From assembly GCA_047967505.1 (NCBI GenBank), contig CM106538.1: a stretch of DNA of 64,000 bases, one strand, 5' to 3'. Below the pieces are notes generated by a model that was given only the letters and a program-made list of their open reading frames with translations, was not told the origin of the DNA and ran no database searches. Made by a program: the position numbers and the translations under genes. Positions 23,101 through 33,574 of the stretch are shown one piece after another. The stretch is from Dipteris shenzhenensis (taxonomy: Eukaryota > Polypodiophyta > Polypodiopsida > Gleicheniales). Numbering within the stretch: position 1 is the stretch's first letter; every line of letters starts with the position of its first letter.

Positions 23101-24175
23101 TGATTCATAGATAGGTCCACCTGAAACCATTTACAACTTAGGGAGAGAGTCTACATCATGAGCCAGGGTTGCTTCATCCCATCATAGCAATTTCCAAAAT
23201 GCAAGATGAGAGATCACTCACTATGTGATCGGTTTGACAACAAGACAACTGGCCTAATATACTTTCTCTAGGGGATACAGGTTGCATCCTTTCTGCTGCA
23301 ACCTCTCATCTCATCCAGAGCAACCATGTTTTGACAACACTCATGAAACACATCGGATTATTGATCATGTCATTGAACTTAATAATGTTCACTTGCCATC
23401 CAGGTCAAAAAACAAAGCAGCTTTGAACTGTCAGACTCAACTATAATACAAAGTCAGACAACTCAGCCTTTTTCTCATCAGCTTAAGGGCAACCCAGCTA
23501 TGAAAGAGCTTATTCAGATATATATGTACCTAAATATAGCATCCCTTTTGTATCAGTGGTTTTGAGGTGTATTATACGTCCCTTGACCCAGGGTATTACA
23601 CATCTCTCTGCACAGGTAATAGTCTATAAGAAACTTGGATTTCTTGCACCTGGTTGGGCTTTTAAAGATGTTGATGAGCTTAATTTTTCTCTGATATTTT
23701 ATTTATCTGACTCATTTAACATTTTTTTCAACTTCTAATCAATTCCTAAAGTTCTCATTGCACACATAGGGCATTAAGCAAGTTCTGGTGAAATTGGGTG
23801 AACAAGGATCAGTCCTGCTGACGGAAGGTGGACAAATCTTTGTGCAATCTGCTATTCCTGCTCCAAATGTAGTGGACACTACTGGAGCTGATGATACTTT
23901 TACTGCTGCTTATGCTGTAGCCCTTGTAGAGGGCCAAACACCAAAGGATGCGCTTAAGTTTGCAGGTGCATCTCATCATTCTCCTCTAGCTCTGATACCT
24001 TGTCATTACCTTTTAAATATTTTCTGCCATAGCTGATTTTTATGGATACAGAAAACCTTGAATACATCATATTTTTTCTGCAGCTGCTGCGGCATCTCTT
24101 TGCATTCGAGCCAAAGGGGGTATTTCAAGCATGCCAGAGAGGAAAATGGTGATGCAACTTTTAAACGAATTGTAA
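13508..24175 (+). CDS. Ribokinase (pfkB family), three C-terminal exons, 5' part not in window
   Basis: Three exons encode the C-terminal half of a pfkB-family sugar kinase. They resemble plant ribokinase, which phosphorylates D-ribose at O5 with ATP and is usually plastid-targeted in plants. Exon spans are 13508-13693, 23770-23965 and 24084-24175 (TAA at 24173-24175), all with GT-AG boundaries and consistent phase. Motifs in order are VPVILDAG, LLSSNETRL (the family NxxE region), VLVKLGEQGS and VDTTGADDTFTAAYA, then AAAASLCIRAKGG near the end. The anion-hole motif is normally GAGD but reads GADD here. The last Asp, the catalytic base, is kept. The intron after the first visible exon is 10,076 bp and packed with mobile elements. 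The N-terminal exons, which carry the substrate-binding half, were not found to the left and probably lie outside the window. The gene may be functional if that half exists and the Gly-to-Asp change is tolerated. Confidence 0.85.
14073..14126. repeat. (GA)n microsatellite
   Basis: A gt/ga-rich tract is followed by an uninterrupted GA run of roughly 15 units. A (GT)n run also occurs at 13723-13749. Confidence 0.85.
14378..15050 (+). mobile_element. Probable LTR and leader of a truncated LTR retrotransposon
   Basis: A sequence starting tgttgggttatttt (14378) contains a TATA-like box (tataaaag, about 14603). It is followed by tgatatcagagc at 14704-14715, which matches the initiator Met tRNA primer-binding site of plant Copia elements except for one base. 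The exact LTR end is unclear because no second LTR is visible. The sequence after it has no gag-like frame. DNA from 15050 to 15766 shows nothing I can name. Confidence 0.4.
15906..20147 (-). pseudogene. LINE copy D ORF2: APE endonuclease, reverse transcriptase, zinc-binding C-terminus
   Basis: It starts at 20147 with MRIASWNIQGLGG. Endonuclease motifs are QEHKLDI, NLYAPNN, GGDFNMVE and TSDHFPVI. An in-frame stop falls at about 19767, between NLYAPNN and GGDFNMVE. RT motifs are GKCHGSDGLTPFF, HLIPKGG, WRPITLLGTLYK, HGRSIFYNIF, LLLDFEKAYDKVDW, VRQGCPLAPFLF and CELADDTAIF, so the catalytic box is LADD. A long open stretch follows (17838-16882), then the C-terminal zinc-binding motif CPRCHSAESSVRHCLWDC and TSWEILASI in the final frame (to 15906). 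About five frameshifts or stops separate the open segments (for example near 19767, 19250, 18820, 18240 and 18004). The enzyme would nick target DNA and copy its own RNA into it. This copy cannot do so unaided. Confidence 0.85.
20144..21150 (-). pseudogene. LINE copy D ORF1 (5'-truncated, frameshifted)
   Basis: The visible part begins inside the DUF4283-like region (VFIRFLGLPSVYHRLL) and continues to a CCHC knuckle (CRICRSSGHFARDC). A frameshift lies before the knuckle, at about 20900-20930. A serine/proline/threonine-rich tail follows, then the C-terminal segment around NSFSALEDLSSLPDDDFVP, and a TGA that overlaps the ORF2 ATG (20144-20147). It matches copy A closely in order and motifs. Confidence 0.8.
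21160..21493 (+). CDS. Unassigned ORF with an Asp-rich tract
   Basis: An open frame between two LINEs encodes MPNIKWKVDDDKDD with an (Asp)8 run, followed by a basic helical-looking part (IKLLRQSYKLKGTKIWIVEE, then LTRAQLKNKATELAEGW). It ends at TAA 21491-21493. The 'LKGTxIWxxEELT' style resembles C-terminal motifs of some LINE or transposon ORF1 proteins, but I cannot assign it. No introns or promoter are evident. It could be the remnant of another element, or a captured exon. Confidence 0.35.
21700..22475 (-). pseudogene. 5' part of ORF1 of a second, related LINE
   Basis: On the - strand, after a pyrimidine-rich leader, a frame encodes MAAPSNPIVVKVILSPTDKQ, then RQVREWI (22250-22049). This aligns in spacing with the ORF1 N-terminus of family 1 copy A (TVIFSEDELQQL, then RSQARDWM). 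Below 22049 the reading continues in a DUF4283-like style but with many stops. The lower boundary is vague (about 21550-21700). Confidence 0.5.
22476..22830 (-). repeat. Polypyrimidine (- strand) leader of the second LINE
   Basis: The + strand is nearly all purine with short repeats of ggaggcggaggggaa-type units. Read with the LINE it is a C/T-rich leader like 1-300. G runs on the + strand could form quadruplexes. Predicted proline-rich frames are composition artefacts. Confidence 0.6.
22831..23769. other. Unassigned 3' end of the intron
   Basis: No gene, LTR or LINE motif was recognised. The stretch becomes T-rich before the exon acceptor at 23769. Confidence 0.4.
23770..23965 (+). CDS. Ribokinase exon with the GADD (GAGD-type) motif
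   Basis: The acceptor is cacatag/ggcatt and the donor tttgcag/gtgcat. The exon starts in phase 0 and ends after one base of a codon. It encodes GIKQVLVKLGEQGS and VVDTTGADDTFTAAYA. Confidence 0.85.
24084..24175 (+). CDS. Ribokinase terminal exon
   Basis: The acceptor is ttctgcag at 24076-24083. The exon completes the split Ala codon and reads AAASLCIRAKGGISSMPERK, ending at TAA 24173-24175. The intron before it is 118 bp. Confidence 0.85.
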
Positions 24176-24560
24176 CTTAAGCGTAGGACTGGAGAAAATA
24201 AATATTGGAGTGTTGATACAAAGAAAGGGGCTGGAATCTGCTGTTCTATTAGTAAAGTACTCAAGCATGTTAGGATGATATACCACCACAACACTATCAG
24301 TGGACTTCTAAGTGTAAATTTGCTACAAACCCCCTTTACTTCCTTGCTTGGGGGTTGAGGCTTGTAATGTCACAAAAGTGTAAATTGAGTTTCATACAAA
24401 ACTTTTTTGGTCATGCTTATGCAATAAGTATGATAAAATTTGAAGAGAGATTGTCATTTATTGCGAAGAATTACATGCATTTTAAATTATTTGCTGCTTT
24501 TTTCCTTATATTCTAGAGTACTAAACTTTAAATAAGGATGATTTAAAGATCACCTTTTAA
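24176..24560 (+). promoter_or_regulatory. Ribokinase 3' UTR with candidate poly(A) signal
   Basis: AT-rich sequence follows the stop codon. An AATAAA at 24197-24202 is the nearest canonical poly(A) signal. Other A/T-rich signals occur to about 24560, so the true end is uncertain. Confidence 0.45.
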
Positions 24561-24899
24561 GACTCATGCTGAATGTCACACAATGGTTGACAGGTTGGTA
24601 TGTCAGATTATTACGGACTTACCTATGATCTGTTGCTGATCATTTTGATGGAAATTTTGTATGTTGGATGGTAAGTGGTAGGGATTATTGGAACTATTTT
24701 TGTAAAGAGGGAACCATCAGAATCATGCTTCAAAAAAATTATAGAATATCAGCTATGTGCGAGGGCCCTGACAAAAAAGAGAGACCAGCTTCTTTGCAGC
24801 TTGCTTATCAAGATTCCAGCTCACTACTGCCTAATGTAGTGCCTAAGGTAACCCAGGAGTAGGTGCTGGCAAACAATGTTTATACAGTTAAGAAAATAC

Positions 24900-27110
24900 T
24901 TAATAGTCATGCCTTGCATAACCATTGATGATGGTCGTGTTCTACTACTTTGTCGAGCACAAGGTTTATATGATATTCAGCCAAATATTGACAAGAGTGG
25001 CAACATGTCAAATCTGTTCTCTCGCCAGAAGGTTGTAATGCGGGTGCCATGTAGATGTGATATTGAAAGCGAAATCCCATCCCGTTGCTCTCTCACACTC
25101 CTGAAGCTTGAGTCCAAAGCTCCTCGCTGCTCCTCTGGATTGTGTCTGCCACCTAGGTATCCCAACCACCTGCTTGGGGGCTCTCTGGCTGCTGCCAAAT
25201 CTCTACTATGGCGTGTTGCACCGCATCCTCCTAAAGCAAATCATCTAGGACATGGACCCCCTTTATGAAAAGGGAGTGATCTAACATCGTCATCTGTGCC
25301 AAAATACTCCTGGCCCCCCCTTTGTGCAGTGCCCAATCTCCACATAGAATCCTTCAAGTCGCTCTAGTAGACCATTATGCCACTGTTGACCAAAGGAGAA
25401 GCGAAGACTACTAGAAGTCTGCAGAGCTCAACCTCCCTACATGGGTCATGACCAATTAACTGTGAGATGAACTACTCCCACTGAACTATTCCCACATGCT
25501 CCTCTAAGCCATAGGCATCGCTAAGGAGGAGGCTCCGCCTCCTCAAACTCTAGATTGTTGAAGTCACCTCCACAACAATCCAAGAGTTGATATATGGGAG
25601 GCTCTCGGTAATTGCCTCTAGAAAGAAGGGTGATGTTGTCTACAAGCAGGGGCATACACATTCAAGATCTTGATCTTGGAGTCACCCTACCCATAAATTG
25701 ATCCACACTGCACACCTTATAATAAGCTCGCCTTGGTCAAATACCTCTGGGCCAAAGCTTGGGATATTGAAATGTAAACCCCTCCACTCTTGCCCACTAT
25801 CAGAGACCACACCTCAAGGTCTCCTTGGGAGGAAACGGTGCCGTCATCTAATGTCTGATGTTAAAAACAAGTGCTCTTGTATCAAGGGAAAATCTATTGC
25901 CTGTCCCACCAGACGCTCCTGTCAAAGAATCAACTATTTGCAGTTGCTGCTTTACATGTTCTAGCTCCCCATGGTCCAACTCATTTGGGGGGGGGGGGCT
26001 ATGAACAAGGCCCTCCTATGTGTGGCCCTCCTATGTGTGGAAGTCTATGTAACAACTGTGGAATTTTGAGTTTTTGGGGGGGCTTGGAAGGTGACTAGTC
26101 CATGTTTGTGCAACGACACGCTGAAGGCATGACTTGGGTTCAAGGCCCTACCTTTAGTGCCCACTACATCAACCAAGAACGCACACCTAGTTGATTAGTG
26201 CATCGGCTTAGTGGCCAGTGTGCAGTACCTTTGAGCTGCATTTTTGTCTCTAGGTGAACCATCATCGTTGATGCAAGGCCCAAATCTCTCTTGTTGGGAG
26301 AAAATGCCAACTAGAAGTTAGTTGTGTCTCCATGCGTGATCTACAACTCCTTTCCCTACTAACCCATCCAAATACTCCATCATCTTGAACATCTAATCCT
26401 CATCATTAAATCAAAGAGAATGGGGGTCTATTGCTCCTCACCCAAGGACACAAAGTTGAAGCCCCAGAAAGGTCAGATCGGGCTTCCAACTACGATGATG
26501 GAGCCCCCTTTCCGGGGTTGCAATATCAAGACAGACGCCCTCAATGTAAGTAGGTAGTTGTCTGGGACGTCCAGATAATTCTAGGGCCCCTATTGCCCTA
26601 AACAAGGCTTTGGCCCTCTAGTCATCAGGAAAGGGGATGGCTCATATGCCTACTCAAGGGGGGCCCGTCCAGAACTCGAGAGGAAGAGGTTTGAGACTAG
26701 GATGACAAGGTTGAGCTTTGCCCCATTGGCCTCAATAGAGGCAGGCGCTCTGCGACTAGCGAAGTAGAAGCAGGGGGACGGGAGGCAGAAATGGGGCTTC
26801 GGAGGGGAGAGCCGAAGGAGAGGTTGTGACAACGGGAAAGGCGGGGGGGGAGAGGAGACAGAGGGATGGTGGAGGAATTGATAGTGAGGGTGATCTCACG
26901 CCTCATGGCGGTGGCATTTGGGGGGCAAACATGGATTCGTAGAAGAGATCGAAGGGGTGGAATATGGAGGGGCAGCGGGGAAATAGGATCCAGCGGCAGA
27001 GGTAGGGATGCGGGGTGGAATATGGAGGGACGACGGGGAAATAGGATCCAGCGGCAGAGGTAGGGATGTGGGTGGGGAGGTGGGAAGGGGTACCTCCCCT
27101 AAACCCAAAC
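24900..27110 (-). pseudogene. LINE family 2 copy, 5' part (leader, ORF1 remnants, endonuclease), highly decayed
   Basis: Read on the - strand, a pyrimidine-rich leader (about 27110-26640) is followed by a stop-ridden region, then endonuclease-like blocks. These are an IQEH-type motif near 25880, an LNVYAPACRQ segment near 25660, and an ERLEGFYVEIGHC segment near 25370 that aligns with the ARIDRFYVHDWAL region of family 1. It is the same kind of element as family 1 but much older. The lower end is near 24900. Individual frames are too broken to annotate as genes. Confidence 0.5.
26956..27071. repeat. 58-bp tandem duplication in the LINE leader
   Basis: Two units starting ggtggaatatggaggg at 26956 and 27014 both continue through ggggaaataggatccagcgg and cagaggtaggga. 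They lie in the G-rich (+ strand) LINE 5' region. Confidence 0.75.
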
Positions 27111-27268
27111 TTGGAGCGGAGTCAAGGACCGGGCAAGAACCTTAAGGCATGGTCAGGAGAACCAAGACTACCATGAGATTGAAGAAGACATCCCCCTCTA
27201 ATGTCAAGGGCTGTCCTACGGAGGCTCCCTCCGCTCCTCGTGCGACATGGGAGCTTATGAGAGGCCCA

Positions 27269-27525
27269 TGTTGAGAGTTCATGCTCAACATCATGTGATC
27301 ATGTGTGCATAGCACCATCACGTGATCATATGTGCATAGCACTAACCTTATAGAGTGCTATAAAGGAAAGGGTTAGATCCCCTAACCCTAACCCTAAAAG
27401 GGTTTGTATATATTCTATTTTTTCAACTAAATCTAGTGTACAGTTAGTCATTTGTGGTGTGCTCTCTAGCTATGCTCTCTCTCCTCATCTCCACTCTTCT
27501 CCTATCCCCTCTTCATATTTTGTCA
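27269..27525 (+). repeat. 5' LTR of the Copia element
   Basis: It starts tgttgagag and ends tttgtca. It contains two imperfect copies of a ~27-bp unit (atcaYgtgatcatRtgtgca), a telomere-like block (ccctaaccctaaccctaaaa, about 27380-27399), and a TATA-like tgtatatattc at about 27405. The LTR would act as promoter and terminator. Confidence 0.9.
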
Positions 27526-27537
27526 TGTTATCAGAGC
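27526..27537 (+). promoter_or_regulatory. Primer-binding site (initiator Met tRNA)
   Basis: tgttatcagagc directly follows the 5' LTR. It differs by one base from the usual tggtatcagagc of plant Copia elements. Confidence 0.8.
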
Positions 27538-29479
27538 ATGGTTCTGCCTTCCGTTGAGGCGCCATCCTTCTTGTGAGAGTGAGAGAGATTATGAGATTGA
27601 CAGTTCTCTTGAGTGTTCTCCGCAAGAGTCACTTCCGGTGAGAGATCTTCATCCATCCATTTGAAAGAAATTTCCGTCTACACTTGCATGAGAGATTTCC
27701 GTTCATCTCTTCTTCTTAGGGAGAGAAAGTGAGTTTTCTGAGATTTTTTGTGACTTGAATCATTTTTCTGAGCGAGATATTGAGAGAGACTCTTCACAAA
27801 GTTGTCTTGCCTAAAGCTCAAGAGGCAGCCACCCTCGACTCTCCAACAAGCCGCTCTAAGTCGGCTGACAGCACCGTATGAAGGCTGAAAATCAAGCTCC
27901 AAAGAGCTCTTAGCTCTATTGCCAGCTGCCATCAACAAGCTCATACAAGCTTTCCTCAACTGGCAGTGCTCCATAACAATAGCACAAGCGAGCTCCCAGC
28001 CTCCACAAAGGCAATGCCACAGCCTTCAACGAGGGGCGCACCAACCTACGTCTCCATCCGAATGTCTAAGCCACAAGCTTCATGGTGGCTTCTCTCTGCC
28101 TGCGCTCCAGCTTCGCTCCAGCACCTGCTCTATCTCCAAGTATCTCTGCAGCTAGCCCACGCACGGGGCAACGACCAACTCCCAACAACGCCTTCACAAC
28201 CAGCCTCTTCAACGAGCAACCACCTCATCAGCCTCTGCCAAAGAGCTCGCCACTCTGGCTCCCACTACAGGCACCTCCCACCGCTCCATTGAGCCACACA
28301 ACCAATGGGTCTTCTTCATCTCAATAGCAGCTCCATAGCTCCAGCAGCATCGGCTAGCAGGTGGTAGGGTAAGCCCATCCTTGGGCTTGGCCACAAAGCT
28401 GACACATGGCAAACCTTATCTGCCATGTCACCCTTGCCAGCTCAGTAGGACACGTCATCACCGACAGCCACGTTAGTAGTCCACGTCATCAGTGCCACGT
28501 CAGTAGCCATGTCACCTCTGCTACATCAGCACTGCTACCTCAGCTATCCAGTCAGCATTGACCCTTGCCAGGCACACACAGTGCTTCACAGTAACTTCAT
28601 GTGACCACTCCTGCCACCTCAGCACAGAGCTTCACTGGCACACCTCTTGCTAAGCACAGTGCCACATCATCATAGCATGTGGCTCACAGTGACACATCAT
28701 CATTGAGCACATTTGCACTCCTTTTGCCCCTCCACCTAGATCAAGTCATATCTCTTGATCTAGGAAGAATTTGAGGGCGCTCCAAAAAGGAAAGTCGCTC
28801 GTTTTTTCGTGCTCTACGCGCTCGTCACATCACGCACACATTTTGGCGTAAGTTACACTCACATTTGAGCCTCGTCGACAAAACCACTTCCTTCACGCAC
28901 ATTTGCCTCTACATCGACGCATCTGACCCAGCACTTAAAAAGAACAAAAGAAAAGGAATTATTTACTGTTCTTTCATCGATCGACGGTTGGTCTAGATCT
29001 AGATCAGAGTAGACTAGATCACCATAGAGGGGACGCTTTGAATTTCCCCAAGTTGCCAATCTAAGCCATGCCCGAAATTCTCGACTAGTGCCTACTCGGA
29101 GTTAGTCCATACGCTCACATATGGTTTCACATCTTTACATTACCTGAAACCTTACGTTCATCACTTCAGTGAGCAGACTTCAGAGCTCAGAGGCATTGCA
29201 GATTATTTCAGTGGGCAGATAGCATTTTATTTCACACACACATGCCACCATTGTAAATCCTATTCAGCTATCTCACGGCATCGTGTACATCATTTCAGCC
29301 TTGTAAAGCCTCTTGGCTATTCTCGGCATCATTGCCACAAGCCTTGTAATACATATCAGATTTTATATATTGCAGTTCTATCTTCACCGACGGTACAGAG
29401 ATTTTACTTGGCATATTTAGTGTATTTGCAGTTGATTCATACAGAGATTTTCACGACACTTGAGTACATTTCTTGCACC
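27538..29479 (+). other. Long untranslated leader of the Copia element
   Basis: About 1.9 kb lies between the primer site and the gag start with no conserved coding. Around 28440-28570 there are repeated cacgtcatcag/ccacgtcagtag-type units. Short serine-rich frames here look random. Confidence 0.55.
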
Positions 29480-30610
29480 ATGACGACTAGCAACCTCAAT
29501 CTGGAGGCATCTGCTAAGTTAGACAACTCCAATTACGGTACATGGAAATACCGAATGGAGACCATTCTTGTGCTTCAGGACAAATGGGAGTATGTCGATG
29601 GGTCTACACCTAGACCATTGGACAATCTAGCCACCAGTAGCTCTACTCCATCTATTGTCATAGCACCAGCAACGGAATCTACATCTACACAAATAGTTTT
29701 CACACCAGTAGCAGATCCTGCCATTGCTCGAGCTCAAGCAAAATGGGATAAGAAAGACAAGTATGCCTATCACCTGATCAAGCAGAATGTGCACGATGTC
29801 ATGCTAGGACAGCTCAACACAGTCAAGACATCAAAAGAAGCATGGGATATGTTCGAAGCTCTCTACGAGTCCAAGAACACATCCAGGATTCTCACCCTGA
29901 GAAACCAGATCAACCAGAGTTTCCGCAACAGCATTGAAACCGATCATGCTTATGTACTCCGCATCAAAGACTACAACAATCAACTTGCAACAGCAGGAGA
30001 GTATGAACCCCACAGAAATGGTTCAAGTAATCCTGAATGGACTAGGAGAGGGATACGAGAATCTAGTCTAGAGTAGTGCCATCCAACGGCAAATTCCAAC
30101 ACTAGAAGAACTTCAGTCAGTTCTACTTGGTGAAGAACTCAGGACTCAGGCCATTTAAGCACGTAAAGGTCATTGTAATGATCAGGCATTCACAGCTTCA
30201 GATAGAAGCAGAGGGAGAGGCAAAGGCAAAGGTAGAGGTAGATCATACAAAAAAAGTGGTCATCATCAGCAATAAAATCAAAGTCAGCATCAGCATCAGC
30301 ATCATCCTCAGCAACATCAGAATCAGCAAAGAGGAAATCATTCCAATCGAGGAAGATTCCAAGGACGAGGGAATGCATCCACCAATGTGTCAAACATTCA
30401 GTGCAACTACTGTCACAAGTTTGGACACTATGAAAGAGATTGCCGCAAGAAGCAGTATGACCAAGGCGATCAATCTAGCAGTAATCGAGGGAATTCCCGA
30501 GGCAGAGGAAATTATCGTGGTGGACATTCTAGTCACAGTCATTTTGCAAATGAACATGGAAATATGTTTCGTGCAAGCGAGGAATTGCATCAGACTCATA
30601 CAGTGTACCT
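29480..30610 (+). pseudogene. Copia gag
   Basis: The start is at 29480 (MTTSNLNLEASAKLDNSNYG). The next residues give the Copia gag (UBN2/DUF4219-like) pattern, with WKYRMETIL and KEAWDMFEALY. A frameshift near 30030 ends the first frame. Gag resumes in other frames, with a histidine/glutamine-rich stretch and a CCHC knuckle (CNYCHKFGHYERDC, about 30403-30444). Gag would form the particle and bind RNA. This copy is broken. Confidence 0.8.
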
Positions 30611-33232
30611 AGACACTGATTTCAATCCCAAAGAGGATTACAGCTATCAAGTCGACCAAGTGGAACAGGATCCTTGGTATATCGACAGCGGTGCATCATC
30701 TCATATGACAAATCATCAGGAATGGTTCACAGAGATGAAACCATTAGAAGGACAGAAAAATGTCATCTACAGAGCAGACAATATACCGAATCTGTTCAAG
30801 GGGGGCAGGTGTTATCCCTATGAACAATTTCACTGGTACAAAAGGATTAGTCAAAGATGTGCTCTATGTTCCAAGCTCAGCAAGAACCTTTTGTCAGTAG
30901 GTCAAATGACAGAACACAACTACAAAGTCATCTTCGACGATGATGAATGCATTATCAGAGACAAATCCAAAAGATGTCAGCTAGTAGCAAAAGGTGTCAA
31001 GGAGGATGCTTATACAGAATGCTAGCTACAGTACTAGATAAGCATGCCATGTCAGCTCAAATGCAACAGATGCCACTATCTGCAAAATGGCACAAGAGAT
31101 ATGGTCATGTCAACCTCAAGTACTTGTTAGATCTCAGGAATCAGAATATGGCAATTGGGATTCCGAAGCTACAGTTTCTTGGAAAGGTTTGTGAAGCATG
31201 CTGCTTCGGTAAATAAAAGCGAACCAACTTTGTCAGAAGTACCTCTCATGCACGAGGTATTCTTGATTTGATTCATACAGATGTATGGGGTTATGCCCAG
31301 ACCCGCAGCATCAATGGTTCACTTTACTACTTGACTTTCATCGATGACTACAGCAGATATTATTGGGTCTACTTTTTGAAAGAGAAATCTGAAGTGTTTT
31401 TCAGATTTTAAGAATTCAAAGCCATGGTAGAAAACTAGACAGGCAGAAAGATCAAGGTCATGAGATCAGACAGAGGAGTTGAATACATGTCTTCAGCATT
31501 CATGAACTTTGAAGTCACGGCATTCGAAGACAATTCACATGTGCAGATACTCCTCAGCAGAATGCAAGAGCTGAAAGGAAGAATGAGACTTTAGCAGACA
31601 GTGCTAGAGCAATGCTTAGTGAAAAGCATCTTCCGAATCAGTATTGGGCAGAAGCAATAGCTACAGCAAACTACTTGCTTAATTGGCTTCCTACCGAACC
31701 GATGCAGGGTATGACTCCTTATGAAGCATTCACTGGACATAAGCCACGCATTGGGCATCTCCGAATATTTGGTTGCATAGCATATGCCCACATACATGAT
31801 GATCATCGCAAGAAATTGGACGCGAAGTCACACAAATGCATCATGGTTGGCTACAGTGAAGAAAGCAAAGCATACAAATTGTATGATCCCATTAACCGCA
31901 AAGTCATTATCTCCAGAGATGTAATCTTTGATGAGGAATCAGAATGGAAAACCTCACCTACACAGGAGATAGAAGCATCGACTTCACAGTCATCTACAGA
32001 ACAGGTTGATGAAGAAGAGAAAGAATTGCCAGTAACACCCCAATCAAAGCCACAGCAGCTCAGATGGTCTACTAGGGAAAGCAGACCTCCAACCAGATTG
32101 ACATATGCTCAGAAAGGCAAAGCAATTCAGGTGGAAACCACCAACTATGCTCTTATGACTACCATCATGGCTACAGAAGAGTCAGTGTACTTCGAAGACG
32201 CAGTAGACAAGCCAGAATGGCAAGCTGCTATGAATGAAGAAATGGATGCTTTGTATAAGAATAATACTTGGGAATTATGCGGCCTTCCACCAGGAAAGAA
32301 GGCCATAGCAAACAAATGGGTATACAAAGTGAAGTACAATCTAGATGGCAGTATTCAGAGATATAAAACTAGATTAGTTGCAAAAGGATTTGCCCAACAC
32401 AGATAGCACATTCATGAGTCAGTTCAAGTATGTTGACAGTCTCCTGAAGAAGTTTTATATGGCAGATTGCAAGATTGCAGCCACTCCCATGGAATAGAGT
32501 TTGAAACTTACTAAAGATTCAGAAAAGCCTACAGTCAATGACAGATACTACAGGTAGTTTATTGGATCTCTTATATATCTGACAATCACACGGCCAGATA
32601 TTTGTTATGCAGTAAGCTCACTAGCACAGTTTATGGCAAATCCAAAACAGTCTCATTGGAATGCAGCCAAAAGAGTCTTGAGATACATCAGAGGTACAAG
32701 ACAGTTTGGGATAGAATACAGAGGAAGTCATCCACGGTTGCATGGATATTTTGACAGTGACTATGCTTGAGATCATGAGACCAGGAGATCGACACAGGGA
32801 TATGCATTTTTCCTTGGTCAAGGTGCTATATCATGGTTGTCAAACAAACAGCCAATTGTTTCTTTGTCTTCGACTGAAGCAAAATATAGAGCACTCACTA
32901 CAGGTGCATGTGAGGCTATATGGCTCAGAAGACTATTATCAAAAACAGATTACTTTGATGATTCAAAGCCAACAACAATATACTGTGATAATCAATCGGC
33001 TCAAGCATTGGCCAAAAATCCAGTATATCACTTCAGGACAAAGCACATTGATGTCAGAGAGCACTTCATCAGAGAAAGAGTGTTACTTGGTGACATCACA
33101 CTACAACATTGTGATAGCAAAGAGAATGTTGCAGACATCTTTACCAAACCACTCGGTAAAGAGCTATTCGAGAAACATCGACTAGCTCTTGGTTTGATGC
33201 AGAGGAAGGACATTCCCATTAAAGGGGTGTGA
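30611..33232 (+). pseudogene. Copia pol with deleted reverse transcriptase
   Basis: In order it has protease (WYIDSGASSHMT, about 30675), a GAG-pre-integrase region (WHKRYGHVN, about 31090), and integrase (HTDVWG, then RSDRGVEY and NARAERKNET). A long frame (31612-32406) covers the integrase C-terminus into the RT start (NKWVYKVKYNLDG, RLVAKGFAQ). At about 32400 the sequence jumps directly to a region just before RNase H (KYVDSLLKKFYMAD), so most of the RT, including the YVDD box, is missing. RNase H is readable ([42 protein letters not shown]). Stops lie at about 31215, 31410, 31436, 32404, 32495 and 32769. Confidence 0.85.
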
Positions 33233-33308
33233 TGGAATGTAATGCTCAGTCCTTTGATTCCTCAGAATCATCATCTTGAGGGAAGGCCTACTTCATGATG
33301 TTGATCTT

Positions 33309-33317
33309 GAGGGAAGG
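33309..33317 (+). promoter_or_regulatory. Polypurine tract
   Basis: gagggaagg lies immediately before the 3' LTR. A near copy (gagggaagg) occurs ~30 bp upstream. Confidence 0.7.
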
Positions 33318-33574
33318 TGTTGAGAGTTCACGCTCAACATCATGTGATCATGTGTGCATAGCACCATCACGTGATCATATGTGCATAGCACTAACCTTAT
33401 AGAGTGCTATAAAGGAAAGGGTTAGATCCCCTAACCCTAATCGTAAAAGGGTTTGTATATATTCTATTTTTTCAACTAAATCTGGTGTACAGTTAGTCAT
33501 TTGTGGTGTGCTCTCTAGCTGTGCCCTCTCTCCTCATCTCCACTCTTCTCCTCTCCCCTCTTCATATTTTGTCA
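33318..33574 (+). repeat. 3' LTR of the Copia element
   Basis: It matches the 5' LTR over its full 257 bp with about seven substitutions. It is followed by gccta, the right target duplication. Confidence 0.9.

Larger units (their letters stand above)
13694..23769 (+). other. 10-kb intron of the ribokinase gene
   Basis: This runs from the GT at 13694 to the AG at 23768-23769. Within it lie (GT)n at about 13723-13749, a (GA)n tract at about 14073-14126, an LTR fragment, a nearly complete antisense LINE (15767-21150), an unassigned + strand ORF, and the 5' part of a second antisense LINE (to about 22830). The last ~900 bp before the acceptor hold nothing recognisable. The flanking exons join in frame without a gap relative to the family, so this is a true intron. 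Confidence 0.8.
27269..33574 (+). mobile_element. Copia LTR retrotransposon, decayed and internally deleted
   Basis: Two 257-bp LTRs (27269-27525 and 33318-33574) differ at about seven positions. Flanks are gccca and gccta, a 5-bp target duplication with one change. A primer-binding site (27526-27537) and polypurine tract (33309-33317) are present. The internal region has gag, protease, integrase, truncated reverse transcriptase and RNase H in Copia order (integrase before RT). Multiple stops and frameshifts and an RT deletion make it non-autonomous. Confidence 0.9.

Noticed and set aside
27380-27400. Interstitial telomere or chromosome-fusion site
   Set aside because: The CCCTAA block is only about 20 bp and occurs at the same place in both LTRs of one element.
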